DNA from: Clostridia bacterium
GTDB taxonomy: Bacteria; Bacillota; Clostridia; Christensenellales; Pumilibacteraceae
Assembly: GCA_900762945.1 (NCBI GenBank)
Contig: CAAFIN010000234.1
Location: 1-6,452 of the forward strand
Direction of reading: 5' to 3'
DNA: 6,452 nt
A program made the translations under genes and the position numbers. Of the stretch, positions 1 through 4,854 are shown piece by piece. Under the pieces are notes generated by a model that worked only from the letters and a program-made list of their open reading frames with translations, was not told the origin of the DNA and made no database searches. The stretch's first letter is position 1. Every line of letters begins with the position of its first letter.

Positions 1-11
1 CCTACGATAAG

Positions 12-40
12 ATTGTATCATTTACGCGGCTTTTTGTCAA
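12..40 (-). promoter_or_regulatory. Leftward sigma-A promoter for a gene outside the window
   Basis: On the minus strand there is a perfect -35 TTGACA (plus positions 35-40), a 17-bp spacer and a -10 TACAAT (plus 12-17). The -10 is preceded by TGA, giving an extended TGn motif. Transcription would start near position 5 and run off the left edge, so the gene it serves is not visible. It diverges from the rightward promoter at 59-87; the two -35 boxes are separated by 18 bp, so the promoters could share a regulator or compete for polymerase. The elements are seen directly; activity is inferred. Confidence 0.75.
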
Positions 41-58
41 TACCCTTTATCGATAGGC

Positions 59-87
59 TTGACTGAAAAGCCGAAATCGGATATAAT
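59..87 (+). promoter_or_regulatory. Sigma-A promoter of the DUF2238 membrane-protein gene
   Basis: A -35 TTGACT (59-64), a 17-bp spacer and a perfect -10 TATAAT (82-87) predict a start near 94 and a leader of about 47 nt. The -35 lies inside an inverted repeat: GGCTT (56-60) with AAGCC (68-72), flanked by CGAT (51-54) and ATCG (76-79). That arrangement could be an operator, but this is inference from symmetry only. Confidence 0.8.
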
Positions 88-125
88 ATTAGCGCCGATT
101 AGCAATCTTGCTAAGCATCACGATA

Positions 126-132
126 AAAGAGG
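126..132 (+). promoter_or_regulatory. Ribosome binding site deciding a TTG start
   Basis: AAAGAGG sits 8 nt before the TTG at 141. The in-frame TTG at 108 has no such site, so 141 is the better start for the membrane-protein gene. Confidence 0.7.
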
Positions 133-140
133 TAATAAAA

Positions 141-1100
141 TTGAGCGAACTGGACGAACTCACGGGCAAGTACCGTCAAAAACTCGTTAACAAGAACAAG
201 GGCAACAAGTTTCTCTACTTTTTTCTGCAGATTCTCACTCTGCTTTCCGCGATCGCTTCGCTGGTGACTTATTTGATCAACCGCGAGGGCGTCGAAACCA
301 CGGCTAATCAGATTTTTATGTGCGTTATGGCGCTGCTGTGTCTGAATATCCCGGTGTTTCTCGAGAAAAAATTCAAGATCTACGTACCCAACTACATCAC
401 GATCACGCTGTACGTGTTTATTTTCGCGCACTTCGTTCTCGGCGAAGTTTACCGCGCCTACGATAATCTGGCGTTCTTCGACAAAATTCTGCACACGACG
501 AGCGGCGTTATTATGTCGTTTATCGGTTTTTCGTTCGTGTTTATGCTGAACAAAGTCAATCCCGACAAGGTCAGACTCTCGCCGTTCTTTATCGTGCTGT
601 TCACGTTCTGCTTTACCATGACCACCGAATACGTGTGGGAAATCTTCGAGTACGGCGCCGACCGTATCTTCGGATCAAACATGCAGCGCTGGCAAGACGG
701 CGTGGTCGAAGTCCTCGAAAACGGCAACGTGATAAGTTCCGTTCCCTACGGCAGCGGTCTGAAGGACACTATGGGCGATATGATGGTCAACGTCGTGGGG
801 TGCCTCGGCGTATGTACTTACGCGCTTATCGGCATGAAACTCAAGCCCGGCTGGTTCGACGGCAAACTCGTCATGACCGCTACGCAGATCGATGAGCAAG
901 CGCGGCTGATGGCTATAGAGGAGATGGAAAAGAACGCGCCCGCTCCCGCAGCCGCCGAAGAAGCCGCCGCCGACTACGCCCTCGACGAAACCGCCGAGTA
1001 CGCCGATTCCGCTCACGGCGATCCTCAGAGTAAACTCGCCGCCGAAGTAATGACCGAAACCGCCGAGAAAACGGAAACCGACACACGTCAAAATCGTTGA
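141..1100 (+). CDS. DUF2238 (YjdF-like) integral membrane protein
   Basis: This 319-residue protein has six probable membrane helices at about residues 24-46, 57-74, 85-104, 114-136, 148-166 and 213-232. It matches the DUF2238 family (E. coli YjdF type, not the B. subtilis YjdF) by three signatures: DK-LH--SG at 114-122, the E-WEIFEYGADRIFG-NMQ block at 163-182, and KDTMGDM at 208-214. Conserved acidic residues within or next to the helices (E163, E167, E170, D174, D209, D213) suggest an ion- or small-molecule-related role, but the family has no established function. The last 60 residues or so (260-319) are a low-complexity Ala/Glu/Thr tail that I do not associate with the family core. The start is TTG at 141, chosen for its AAAGAGG site; the frame stays open upstream to a TTG at 108. 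It is monocistronic by layout: its stop codon lies inside the -35 box of the next promoter. Confidence 0.8.
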   Translation: MSELDELTGKYRQKLVNKNKGNKFLYFFLQILTLLSAIASLVTYLINREGVETTANQIFMCVMALLCLNIPVFLEKKFKIYVPNYITITLYVFIFAHFVLGEVYRAYDNLAFFDKILHTTSGVIMSFIGFSFVFMLNKVNPDKVRLSPFFIVLFTFCFTMTTEYVWEIFEYGADRIFGSNMQRWQDGVVEVLENGNVISSVPYGSGLKDTMGDMMVNVVGCLGVCTYALIGMKLKPGWFDGKLVMTATQIDEQARLMAIEEMEKNAPAPAAAEEAAADYALDETAEYADSAHGDPQSKLAAEVMTETAEKTETDTRQNR

Positions 1101-1125
1101 CAAAATCTTAAAAGCGGTATATAAT
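1097..1125 (+). promoter_or_regulatory. Consensus sigma-A promoter of the TM1266/transporter operon
   Basis: A perfect -35 TTGACA (1097-1102), a 17-bp spacer and a perfect -10 TATAAT (1120-1125) predict a start near 1132. The -35 contains the TGA stop (1098-1100) of the upstream membrane-protein gene, so the genes touch yet have separate promoters. Such a strong promoter ahead of a long leader with a terminator-like hairpin fits control after initiation rather than at it. Confidence 0.85.
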
Positions 1126-1222
1126 ACGAGTGTAAACCCGATCCGAAAGGTTCGTCCTGACGGTGGCGGAGCGCGATAAAACGATATAACGGAATACCGA
1201 GGTATTCCCTATATTTATTTCC

Positions 1223-1258
1223 CTCCCTCTGCCATGAATCCGGTCGGGGGAGTTTTCT
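1223..1258 (+). terminator. Intrinsic terminator inside the operon leader
   Basis: CTCCCTCTGCC (1223-1233) pairs with GGTCGGGGGAG (1242-1252) over an 8-nt loop, with one mismatch and two wobbles, and is followed by TTTTCTT. It lies downstream of the operon promoter and upstream of the first gene, so it would cut the operon's own transcript unless an alternative fold forms. It would also stop readthrough from the membrane-protein gene, which has no other terminator. Confidence 0.6.
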
Positions 1259-1270
1259 TACGTATTTTTG

Positions 1271-1297
1271 CGGGCAGAAAAACGATTTTTGCGCCCG
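1271..1297 (+). other. Hairpin immediately before the TM1266 ribosome binding site
   Basis: CGGGC (1271-1275) pairs with GCCCG (1293-1297), and AAAAA pairs with TTTTT inside, separated by a 2x2 internal loop. The Shine-Dalgarno AAAGGAG follows directly at 1298-1304. The hairpin leaves that site free and may keep it accessible. Confidence 0.4.
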
Positions 1298-1313
1298 AAA
1301 GGAGATAATAATT

Positions 1314-1562
1314 ATGGAAGACACGAGAATAGCAGTCGTCGCGATCATCGTGGAAAACGCCGACCGCGTAGACAAAGTGAACGCGCTTCTGCACGAATAC
1401 GGACAGTTTATCGTGGGCAGAATGGGGCTTCCCCACCGCGAAAAGAACGTCAACGTCATCAGCGTGGTGCTGGACGCGCCCGCGGGCGTTATCAACGGGC
1501 TTACCGGCAAACTCGGTATGCTCGACGGCGTTGGCGCGAAAGCGTTGTACTCGAATAAGTAG
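1314..1562 (+). CDS. TM1266-family putative regulator of the [FeFe]-hydrogenase system
   Basis: This 82-residue protein has the full usual length of the TM1266 family (Thermotoga maritima TM1266), whose members have a ferredoxin-like alpha/beta fold resembling the C-terminal ligand domain of NikR. The diagnostic pattern is clear: RIAVVAIIVEN near the N-terminus, HEYGQFIVGRMGLPHR at about 27-42, VISVVLDAP at about 46-54, and LTGKLGMLDGVGAKALYS at the end. Members often sit near hydrogenase maturation genes hydE, hydF and hydG and are annotated as putative regulators; the ligand and mechanism are not established. It lacks a DNA-binding domain, so it would have to act by binding a small molecule or a partner. 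The ATG is set by AAAGGAG at 1298-1304. It is first in an operon with the transporter genes; no hyd gene is in the window. Family assignment is confident, role is not. Confidence 0.85.
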   Translation: MEDTRIAVVAIIVENADRVDKVNALLHEYGQFIVGRMGLPHREKNVNVISVVLDAPAGVINGLTGKLGMLDGVGAKALYSNK

Positions 1563-1566
1563 CCGC

Positions 1567-1588
1567 ATTGCGGAACGCGATCCGCAAT
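1567..1588 (+). repeat. Intercistronic hairpin
   Basis: ATTGCGGA (1567-1574) and TCCGCAAT (1581-1588) form a perfect 8-bp stem with a 6-nt loop. No T-run follows, so it is not a terminator. Placed between the regulator and the substrate-binding protein genes, it could stabilise or mark processing of the downstream mRNA, which would allow more binding protein than its neighbours. This is inference. Confidence 0.5.
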
Positions 1589-1615
1589 TACAAAGCGAAA
1601 AACATCAACTTCAAA

Positions 1616-1621
1616 AAGGAG
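1616..1621 (+). promoter_or_regulatory. Ribosome binding site deciding the lipoprotein start
   Basis: AAGGAG lies 9 nt before the ATG at 1631. It identifies 1631 rather than the upstream in-frame codon at 1568 as the start, and this places the signal peptide exactly at the N-terminus. Confidence 0.85.
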
Positions 1622-1630
1622 AAAAATATT

Positions 1631-2671
1631 ATGAAAAAACTGCGTATCTTTTTATGCCTTATGCTCGCGCTCGTAGTCGGAGCGGTTTCCGCCGCGTGCG
1701 GATCAAACCCCGTTACCCCGAATATTCCCCCCGATCCCGGCACTACCCCGGGCAACAACAAGCCTGCTTACTCGTATACTTCGGCTATTTCTGTGTATAT
1801 GCCCGACGGCGCTCCCGCGCTGGGCTTTGCCAAACTTATGCACGACGATAACAAACTCGGCAAAACGAACCTCACCTACACCGTAGTCGACGCGAATACT
1901 ATCGGCTCTTACGTTCAGAAAGAAACCGCGACCATGGCGGTACTGCCCGTCAACGCCGCAAGCAAACTTTGCGGGACCGGCGAAAAGTACAAGATGGCGG
2001 CGGTACTCACTCACGGCAATCTTTTCGTCATCGGCAAAACCGAAGCCGCGACTTTGGACGACCTTAAAGGCAAAGTCGTCGCGGTCGTGAACAGAGAAAA
2101 CGTACCGGGGCTTACTTTCAAAGCCTTGCTGAAAAAGAATAATATCGGATACGTCGACGGAAACGCGGGCGACAAAGCGACGAACGGCAAAGTCACGCTC
2201 GTCGGCATCAACGGAACGGGCGTTGCGGCGGCGGTAAAAACCTACGATCAGGTCGTCGCTCCCGAGCCTGCCGTTTCCAACGTCACCAAAAAGACGGGCG
2301 CGAAAATCAATATGAATCTGCAAACGCTGTGGAACGACGAGGACGGCAAGTCCGGCTATCCGCAAGCCGTACTCGTGGTAAAGAACGATCTTCTCCGCGA
2401 CGAAGCGTTTATGGCCGCGCTGTACGCCGCGCTCGAGGAGTCCGCAGAATGGGTAAAAACTCACGGCGCGCAGGCTGCGGAAGCCGTTCATATGATTTAC
2501 GAACAGACCACGCTCAGCGGTCCGGCGCTCACCGAGTCCGCCGTCGCCGGTTGCAATATCCGCGTAGAGAAAGCCGCCGTCGCCAAGGCTAAAGTAAACG
2601 ACTATATCGCGAAGATCCGCGAAATCAATCCCGATTCCGCTTCCGTCGTTTCCGACGCGTTCTTCGCGTAA
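1631..2671 (+). CDS. ABC transporter substrate-binding lipoprotein (NMT1/SsuA-like)
   Basis: This 346-residue protein is predicted to capture a small solute outside the membrane and hand it to the permease encoded next. It opens with a lipoprotein signal peptide: KK then a hydrophobic stretch at 4-22, with lipobox SAAC and the lipidated cysteine at 23. A Pro/Gly/Asn-rich linker (about 25-52) precedes the binding domain (about 53-346). The domain resembles the NMT1/THI5 and SsuA/TauA group: YMPDGAPALGFAKLM early on, the DLKGKVVAVVN block that marks the lobe crossing, and a late segment with KNDLLRDEAFMAALYAAL. This family covers sulfonates, nitrate, pyrimidine precursors and others, and I cannot name the substrate. 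Its place between a TM1266-type regulator and a permease suggests a metabolite tied to hydrogenase or radical-SAM metabolism, which is only inference. The cognate ATPase gene is not present here. Confidence 0.85.
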   Translation: MKKLRIFLCLMLALVVGAVSAACGSNPVTPNIPPDPGTTPGNNKPAYSYTSAISVYMPDGAPALGFAKLMHDDNKLGKTNLTYTVVDANTIGSYVQKETATMAVLPVNAASKLCGTGEKYKMAAVLTHGNLFVIGKTEAATLDDLKGKVVAVVNRENVPGLTFKALLKKNNIGYVDGNAGDKATNGKVTLVGINGTGVAAAVKTYDQVVAPEPAVSNVTKKTGAKINMNLQTLWNDEDGKSGYPQAVLVVKNDLLRDEAFMAALYAALEESAEWVKTHGAQAAEAVHMIYEQTTLSGPALTESAVAGCNIRVEKAAVAKAKVNDYIAKIREINPDSASVVSDAFFA

Positions 2672-2687
2672 AAATTTAATCCCTCGC

Positions 2688-2693
2688 GAGGAC
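2688..2693 (+). promoter_or_regulatory. Ribosome binding site for a TTG start
   Basis: GAGGAC ends 5 nt before the TTG at 2699. There is no ATG or GTG nearby in frame that keeps the first membrane helix, so TTG is the likely start of the permease gene. Confidence 0.7.
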
Positions 2694-2698
2694 GAACG

Positions 2699-3460
2699 TT
2701 GCAAAAGAGTGCTAAAATTCTCAAAAACGCGGCTTACCCGATAGCCGTCATCGCGATAGTACTGGTTATATGGTACTTTGCGGCAATCGCCGCGGACAGC
2801 GAATTCATACTGCCCGCGCCTTTTGCCACACTTCATAGGCTCGCGGTCGTACTCGGCGAAAATCGGTTCTGGTCGGCGTTCGGCGCAACGCTCGCGCGAT
2901 CGGTTTTCGCGTTCGCCGTATCGCTTGCCGGCGCGCTCGTTCTCGCGTTTATCTCGTACTTTTTCAAACCCTTGGGACGTTTCCTCTCGCCGCTCGTGTC
3001 GGTACTTCGGGCGCTGCCCACGATGGCGGTTGTGCTTCTGCTCGTGATATGGGCGGGCGGGCGCAAAGCCCCCGTGATCGTCGCGCTGATGGTGCTTCTG
3101 CCGACGTTGTACGCCGCGATAGCCGAAGCGCTCGACAACGTCGACCGCGACGTTCTCGATATGGCGAAAATCGACGGAGCAAGCCGCTTTACGCTGACTT
3201 TTCGGTTCTGTCTGCCGCTGATCGCGCCGCTCGCTTCGCGCTCGGTTGCCGCCGCGGTTTCGCTCGGCGTCAAGCTCACCGTCGCCGCCGAAGTCCTCGC
3301 TTCTACGACGAATTCCATAGGTATGCTGATGCAACTGTCGCGCATTTATTTCGAGGTAGCCGACCTTATCGCGCTGACCGTAATCACCGTCGCCGCCGCG
3401 CTGATACTCGAAAAAATCGTCTACTCGCTTCTGTCGCTGTCCTATAAAAACTGGAAGTAA
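2699..3460 (+). CDS. ABC transporter permease, SsuC/TauC-like
   Basis: This 253-residue inner-membrane protein would form the translocation channel, normally as a homodimer, for the solute bound by the preceding lipoprotein. Evidence is a first helix at about 13-32 followed by FILPAPFATLHRL (36-48), the hallmark after helix 1 in SsuC/TauC/NrtB permeases; the LRALPTMAVVLLLVIWAGG block (103-121); and a BPD_transp_1 EAA loop at about 143-177 with the IDGAS core at 158-162 and LPLIAP at 172-177, which docks the ATPase. Five or six helices fit the family, and the length is normal. The gene follows the binding-protein stop by 27 nt, uses a TTG start and is the last of the operon. The EAA loop is intact, so an ATPase is expected, but none is encoded downstream: a strong terminator follows within 80 nt. 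The ATPase may be shared or encoded elsewhere. Confidence 0.88.
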   Translation: MQKSAKILKNAAYPIAVIAIVLVIWYFAAIAADSEFILPAPFATLHRLAVVLGENRFWSAFGATLARSVFAFAVSLAGALVLAFISYFFKPLGRFLSPLVSVLRALPTMAVVLLLVIWAGGRKAPVIVALMVLLPTLYAAIAEALDNVDRDVLDMAKIDGASRFTLTFRFCLPLIAPLASRSVAAAVSLGVKLTVAAEVLASTTNSIGMLMQLSRIYFEVADLIALTVITVAAALILEKIVYSLLSLSYKNWK

Positions 3461-3484
3461 CGGAAACCCGCGCAACCGCACGTA

Positions 3485-3523
3485 GTTCTGCGATTATAAG
3501 GATAGGTATTTCTCTCACAGAAC
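3485..3523 (+). repeat. Inverted repeat in the 3' untranslated region of the transporter operon
   Basis: GTTCTG (3485-3490) and CAGAAC (3518-3523) flank 27 bases between the permease stop and the operon terminator. It may be an extra RNA stem in the 3' end. No known element is recognised. Confidence 0.3.
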
Positions 3524-3534
3524 GGGATTCCACG

Positions 3535-3566
3535 AAACAGCCGAGCGGATTGCTCGGCTGTTTTTC
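3535..3566 (+). terminator. Strong intrinsic terminator of the transporter operon
   Basis: ACAGCCGAGC (3537-3546) and GCTCGGCTGT (3552-3561) form a perfect 10-bp stem over a GGATT loop, followed by TTTTC. The flanking AAA and TTT can extend the stem. It lies about 75 nt after the permease stop and closes the operon. Confidence 0.92.
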
Positions 3567-3637
3567 TGAATGACCGTTAAAAACGAAAACTGCGCGTTAT
3601 TTATTTAAAATAAAACGAGCAGCCCACGTTCTACCAC

Positions 3638-3734
3638 CGTCATCCTGAGGAAGCGTAAGCGACCGTGAGGATCCCCTACATAGAACCTCATTTAATCCTT
3701 ACGTCATCTTGAGCGAGCGACAGCGCGAATCTCA
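3638..3734. repeat. Two related REP-like intergenic units
   Basis: Two imperfect copies share the pattern GTCATC-TGAG, then a GCG-rich core, then a GGATCCC or GAATCTCA end: 3639-3675 and 3703-3734, separated by 27 bases. Sequences of this GTCATCCTGAG...GGATC form recur between genes in many bacterial genomes and metagenome assemblies. No open frame or transposase accompanies them. Whether they are mobile or only dispersed cannot be seen from one locus. Confidence 0.6.
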
Positions 3735-3735
3735 C

Positions 3736-3803
3736 CCGCGCGACGGCGCGGATATCACTTTTGCGTAGCAAAAATATAACTCGCCGTAAGGCGAATATCA
3801 CTC
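3736..3803. repeat. Cluster of three short palindromes with ATATCAC spacers
   Basis: Three hairpins follow each other: CCGCGC/GCGCGG (3736-3751), TTTTGC/GCAAAA (3759-3773) and TCGCC/GGCGA (3781-3794). Each is followed by a near-identical spacer: ATATCAC at 3752, ATATAAC at 3774, ATATCAC at 3795, a spacing of 21-22 bp. The stems differ in sequence while the spacers are kept, so this is a modular palindrome array rather than a simple tandem repeat. There is no CRISPR-length repeat or spacer. The cluster abuts the two REP-like units and ends about 20 bp from the araC-type stop codon. Confidence 0.65.
3770..3794 (-). terminator. Possible terminator of the araC-type gene
   Basis: Read leftward, the 5-bp hairpin TCGCC/GGCGA with a TTAC loop (plus 3794-3781) is followed by GTTATATTTTT. 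It lies about 30 nt after the regulator's stop. The stem is short, so termination may be partial; the hairpin is also part of the palindrome cluster, which would give that repeat a function here. Confidence 0.4.
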
Positions 3804-3823
3804 CTACTCCTCTCGTCCGCTCG

Positions 3824-4714
3824 TTATCTCGCGTTATTATCTCTCGGAGCGGGCGGAACGACGGCGGCGCGGTACTCGCCCGGGGTTACGCCGTAGACCT
3901 CGGAAAACACTTCGTAGAAGTGCTTTTTGTCCGAGTACCCCGCGTCGAGCATTACTTTGTCTATCGGGTAGTCGGTTGCACGCAGAAGTTCCGCGGCGGT
4001 TTCGACCTTTTTGGACTGAATGAATCTGACGAGCGATTTGCCGGTATGCTGTTTGAAAACGCGGCTTAGATACGACGGCGAAAAGAACATCGCGTGGGAA
4101 ATCTCGCCCACGGACAAGTCCTTGGAATCGTGCGCGGCGACGTAATCGACGATTTCACCGACGATTTTGCGCTGAACGGACGGAAGCGGCGGGCGTTTTT
4201 TTGACGATTCGCACAGTCTGAAAGTCTTGATAAGCACGACGGACAACAGCGAACGTATGACTTTGAGGTACCCTTCGCGTTTTTTCTCCTGCTCGTCCAC
4301 CATTTCGAGTACTAGCCGTTCGATCTCACTCGTGTCCTTCCCCAGCAGATACAGATAGCCTTTAGCGCCGCGATCGTCCTCGTAACCCGAAAAGAACATA
4401 TCGTACGCGAGGTCGATAAAACTGTCGCCGGTGATGACGCGCGTGAGAAACTCGGGGTAAAACAAGCAGTTGCACAGCGTGATTTTCTCGCCGTCCTCCA
4501 CGCGGAACTCGTGTTCGACCCCAACGTCCATAATGAACAGATCGCCTTTTTTCAGTTCCATGGTTTCGTCGCCGAGCGTGTGGTGCGCGCGCCCGTCCAG
4601 AACGTAAACAAGTTCGACGAACTCGTGCGAGTGGCGGTTGCCGCTGCCGTGCCGCCAAACTCTGACCGATATACCCTCGTCGTTATTTATATGTCGATCT
4701 CCTTTCAGTTGCAT
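3824..4714 (-). CDS. AraC-family transcriptional regulator with N-terminal cupin domain
   Basis: This 296-residue protein is a one-component regulator. The N-terminal cupin sensor (about 15-95) shows the H-HEFVELVYVLDG pattern at 28-41, the KKGDLFIMDVGVEHEF strand pair at 55-70 and histidines 28, 30, 45 and 68, which in this fold may line a ligand or metal pocket. A helical linker (about 100-170) follows. The C-terminal AraC DNA-binding domain (about 183-282) has two helix-turn-helix units: the first at about 199-224 (LSVGEISHAMFFSPSYLSRV), the second at about 247-272, ending in the classic AGYSDKKHFYEVF and GVTPGEYR signatures. Length is normal for the family, which often senses sugars or other small organic ligands; the ligand here cannot be read. 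The ATG is supported by GAGGA 7 nt upstream. It is transcribed divergently from the rubrerythrin gene, a layout in which such regulators often control their neighbour and themselves. Confidence 0.92.
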   Translation of the reverse strand: MQLKGDRHINNDEGISVRVWRHGSGNRHSHEFVELVYVLDGRAHHTLGDETMELKKGDLFIMDVGVEHEFRVEDGEKITLCNCLFYPEFLTRVITGDSFIDLAYDMFFSGYEDDRGAKGYLYLLGKDTSEIERLVLEMVDEQEKKREGYLKVIRSLLSVVLIKTFRLCESSKKRPPLPSVQRKIVGEIVDYVAAHDSKDLSVGEISHAMFFSPSYLSRVFKQHTGKSLVRFIQSKKVETAAELLRATDYPIDKVMLDAGYSDKKHFYEVFSEVYGVTPGEYRAAVVPPAPRDNNAR

Positions 4715-4732
4715 ATTCGCTTCCTCGTATAA

Positions 4733-4761
4733 AGTTTAGCACACTTCGCGCGAAAAATCAA
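4733..4761 (-). promoter_or_regulatory. Promoter of the araC-type gene
   Basis: On the minus strand a -35 TTGATT (plus 4756-4761), a 17-bp spacer and a -10 TAAACT (plus 4733-4738) with a TGC extension predict a very short leader of about 15 nt. Both hexamers match consensus at four of six positions, so it is moderate in strength. Confidence 0.6.
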
Positions 4762-4767
4762 AGACTT

Positions 4768-4814
4768 TGCGGCGATCGAACTCAAAAATACGGTTTCGTA
4801 TCATTTTCGCCGCA
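4768..4814. promoter_or_regulatory. Nested inverted repeats in the araC/rubrerythrin divergent region
   Basis: TGCGGCGA (4768-4775) and TCGCCGCA (4807-4814) are perfect inverted half-sites 31 bp apart; the right half lies between the -35 region and the -10 of the rubrerythrin promoter. Inside them, ATACG (4788-4792) and CGTAT (4797-4801) form a second palindrome placed where the rubrerythrin -35 should be. These are candidate operators for the divergent AraC-type regulator or another repressor. AraC proteins more often use direct repeats, so the binder is uncertain. Confidence 0.45.
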
Positions 4815-4826
4815 GTAGCATATAAT
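4798..4826 (+). promoter_or_regulatory. Rubrerythrin promoter with a weak -35
   Basis: A perfect -10 TATAAT (4821-4826) lies 29 nt before the ATG. The 17-bp-upstream hexamer GTATCA (4798-4803) is a poor -35 match. A perfect -10 with a poor -35 and palindromes over it suggests regulated or activator-dependent transcription. Confidence 0.6.
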
Positions 4827-4854
4827 AATCGAAGAAAACGTTTCGGAGGGTACG

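Larger units (their letters stand above)
1132..1313 (+). promoter_or_regulatory. Structured 5' leader, candidate attenuator or unclassified riboswitch
   Basis: About 180 nt lie between the predicted start and the first gene. By eye one fold is nested: an outer stem CCCGATC (1137-1143) with GGTCGGG (1242-1248); a small hairpin CGAA/TTCG (1144-1154); a second stem GTGGCGGAG (1163-1171) with CTCTGCCAT (1227-1235), with two wobbles; and inside it a perfect hairpin GGAATACC/GGTATTCC (1191-1208). Both long-range stems use bases that form the arms of the terminator at 1223-1252, so the two folds exclude each other, as in attenuators. I checked for TPP, T-box, cobalamin, SAM, c-di-GMP, guanidine, fluoride, ZTP and tetrahydrofolate consensus sequences and recognised none. 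A simpler alternative is that the hairpin only terminates readthrough from the upstream gene. Folding energies were not computed. Confidence 0.5.

Noticed and set aside
1160..1176. Resemblance of the GGTGGCGGAGCGCG stretch to the T-box antiterminator sequence
   Set aside because: Only about 30 nt separate it from the predicted transcription start, leaving no room for a stem I with specifier loop, and the core T-box bases do not match.
1163..1189. An 8-codon GTG-initiated leader peptide frame
   Set aside because: The nearest AAAGG is 12 nt upstream, and the codons show no bias towards one amino acid as expected for peptide-based attenuation.
1234..1308. A 24-codon open frame beginning with ATG in the leader and ending 5 nt before the TM1266-family start
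   Set aside because: The bases before the ATG are pyrimidine-rich with no ribosome binding site, and the frame runs through the terminator hairpin. The regulator has its own strong site at 1298-1304.
1703..3481. Long leftward open frame of almost 600 codons across the transporter genes
   Set aside because: It is antisense to two genes with clear domains, its translation is Arg-rich and low in recognisable motifs, and it arises from the codon bias of the real genes.
3639..3803. CRISPR array
   Set aside because: The repeated elements are 7 to 37 bp with differing stems and no uniform repeat and spacer lengths.
3761..4069. Rightward open frame of about 100 codons opposite the end of the araC-type gene
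   Set aside because: It starts inside the palindrome array, lacks a ribosome binding site and is antisense to a convincing AraC DNA-binding domain.
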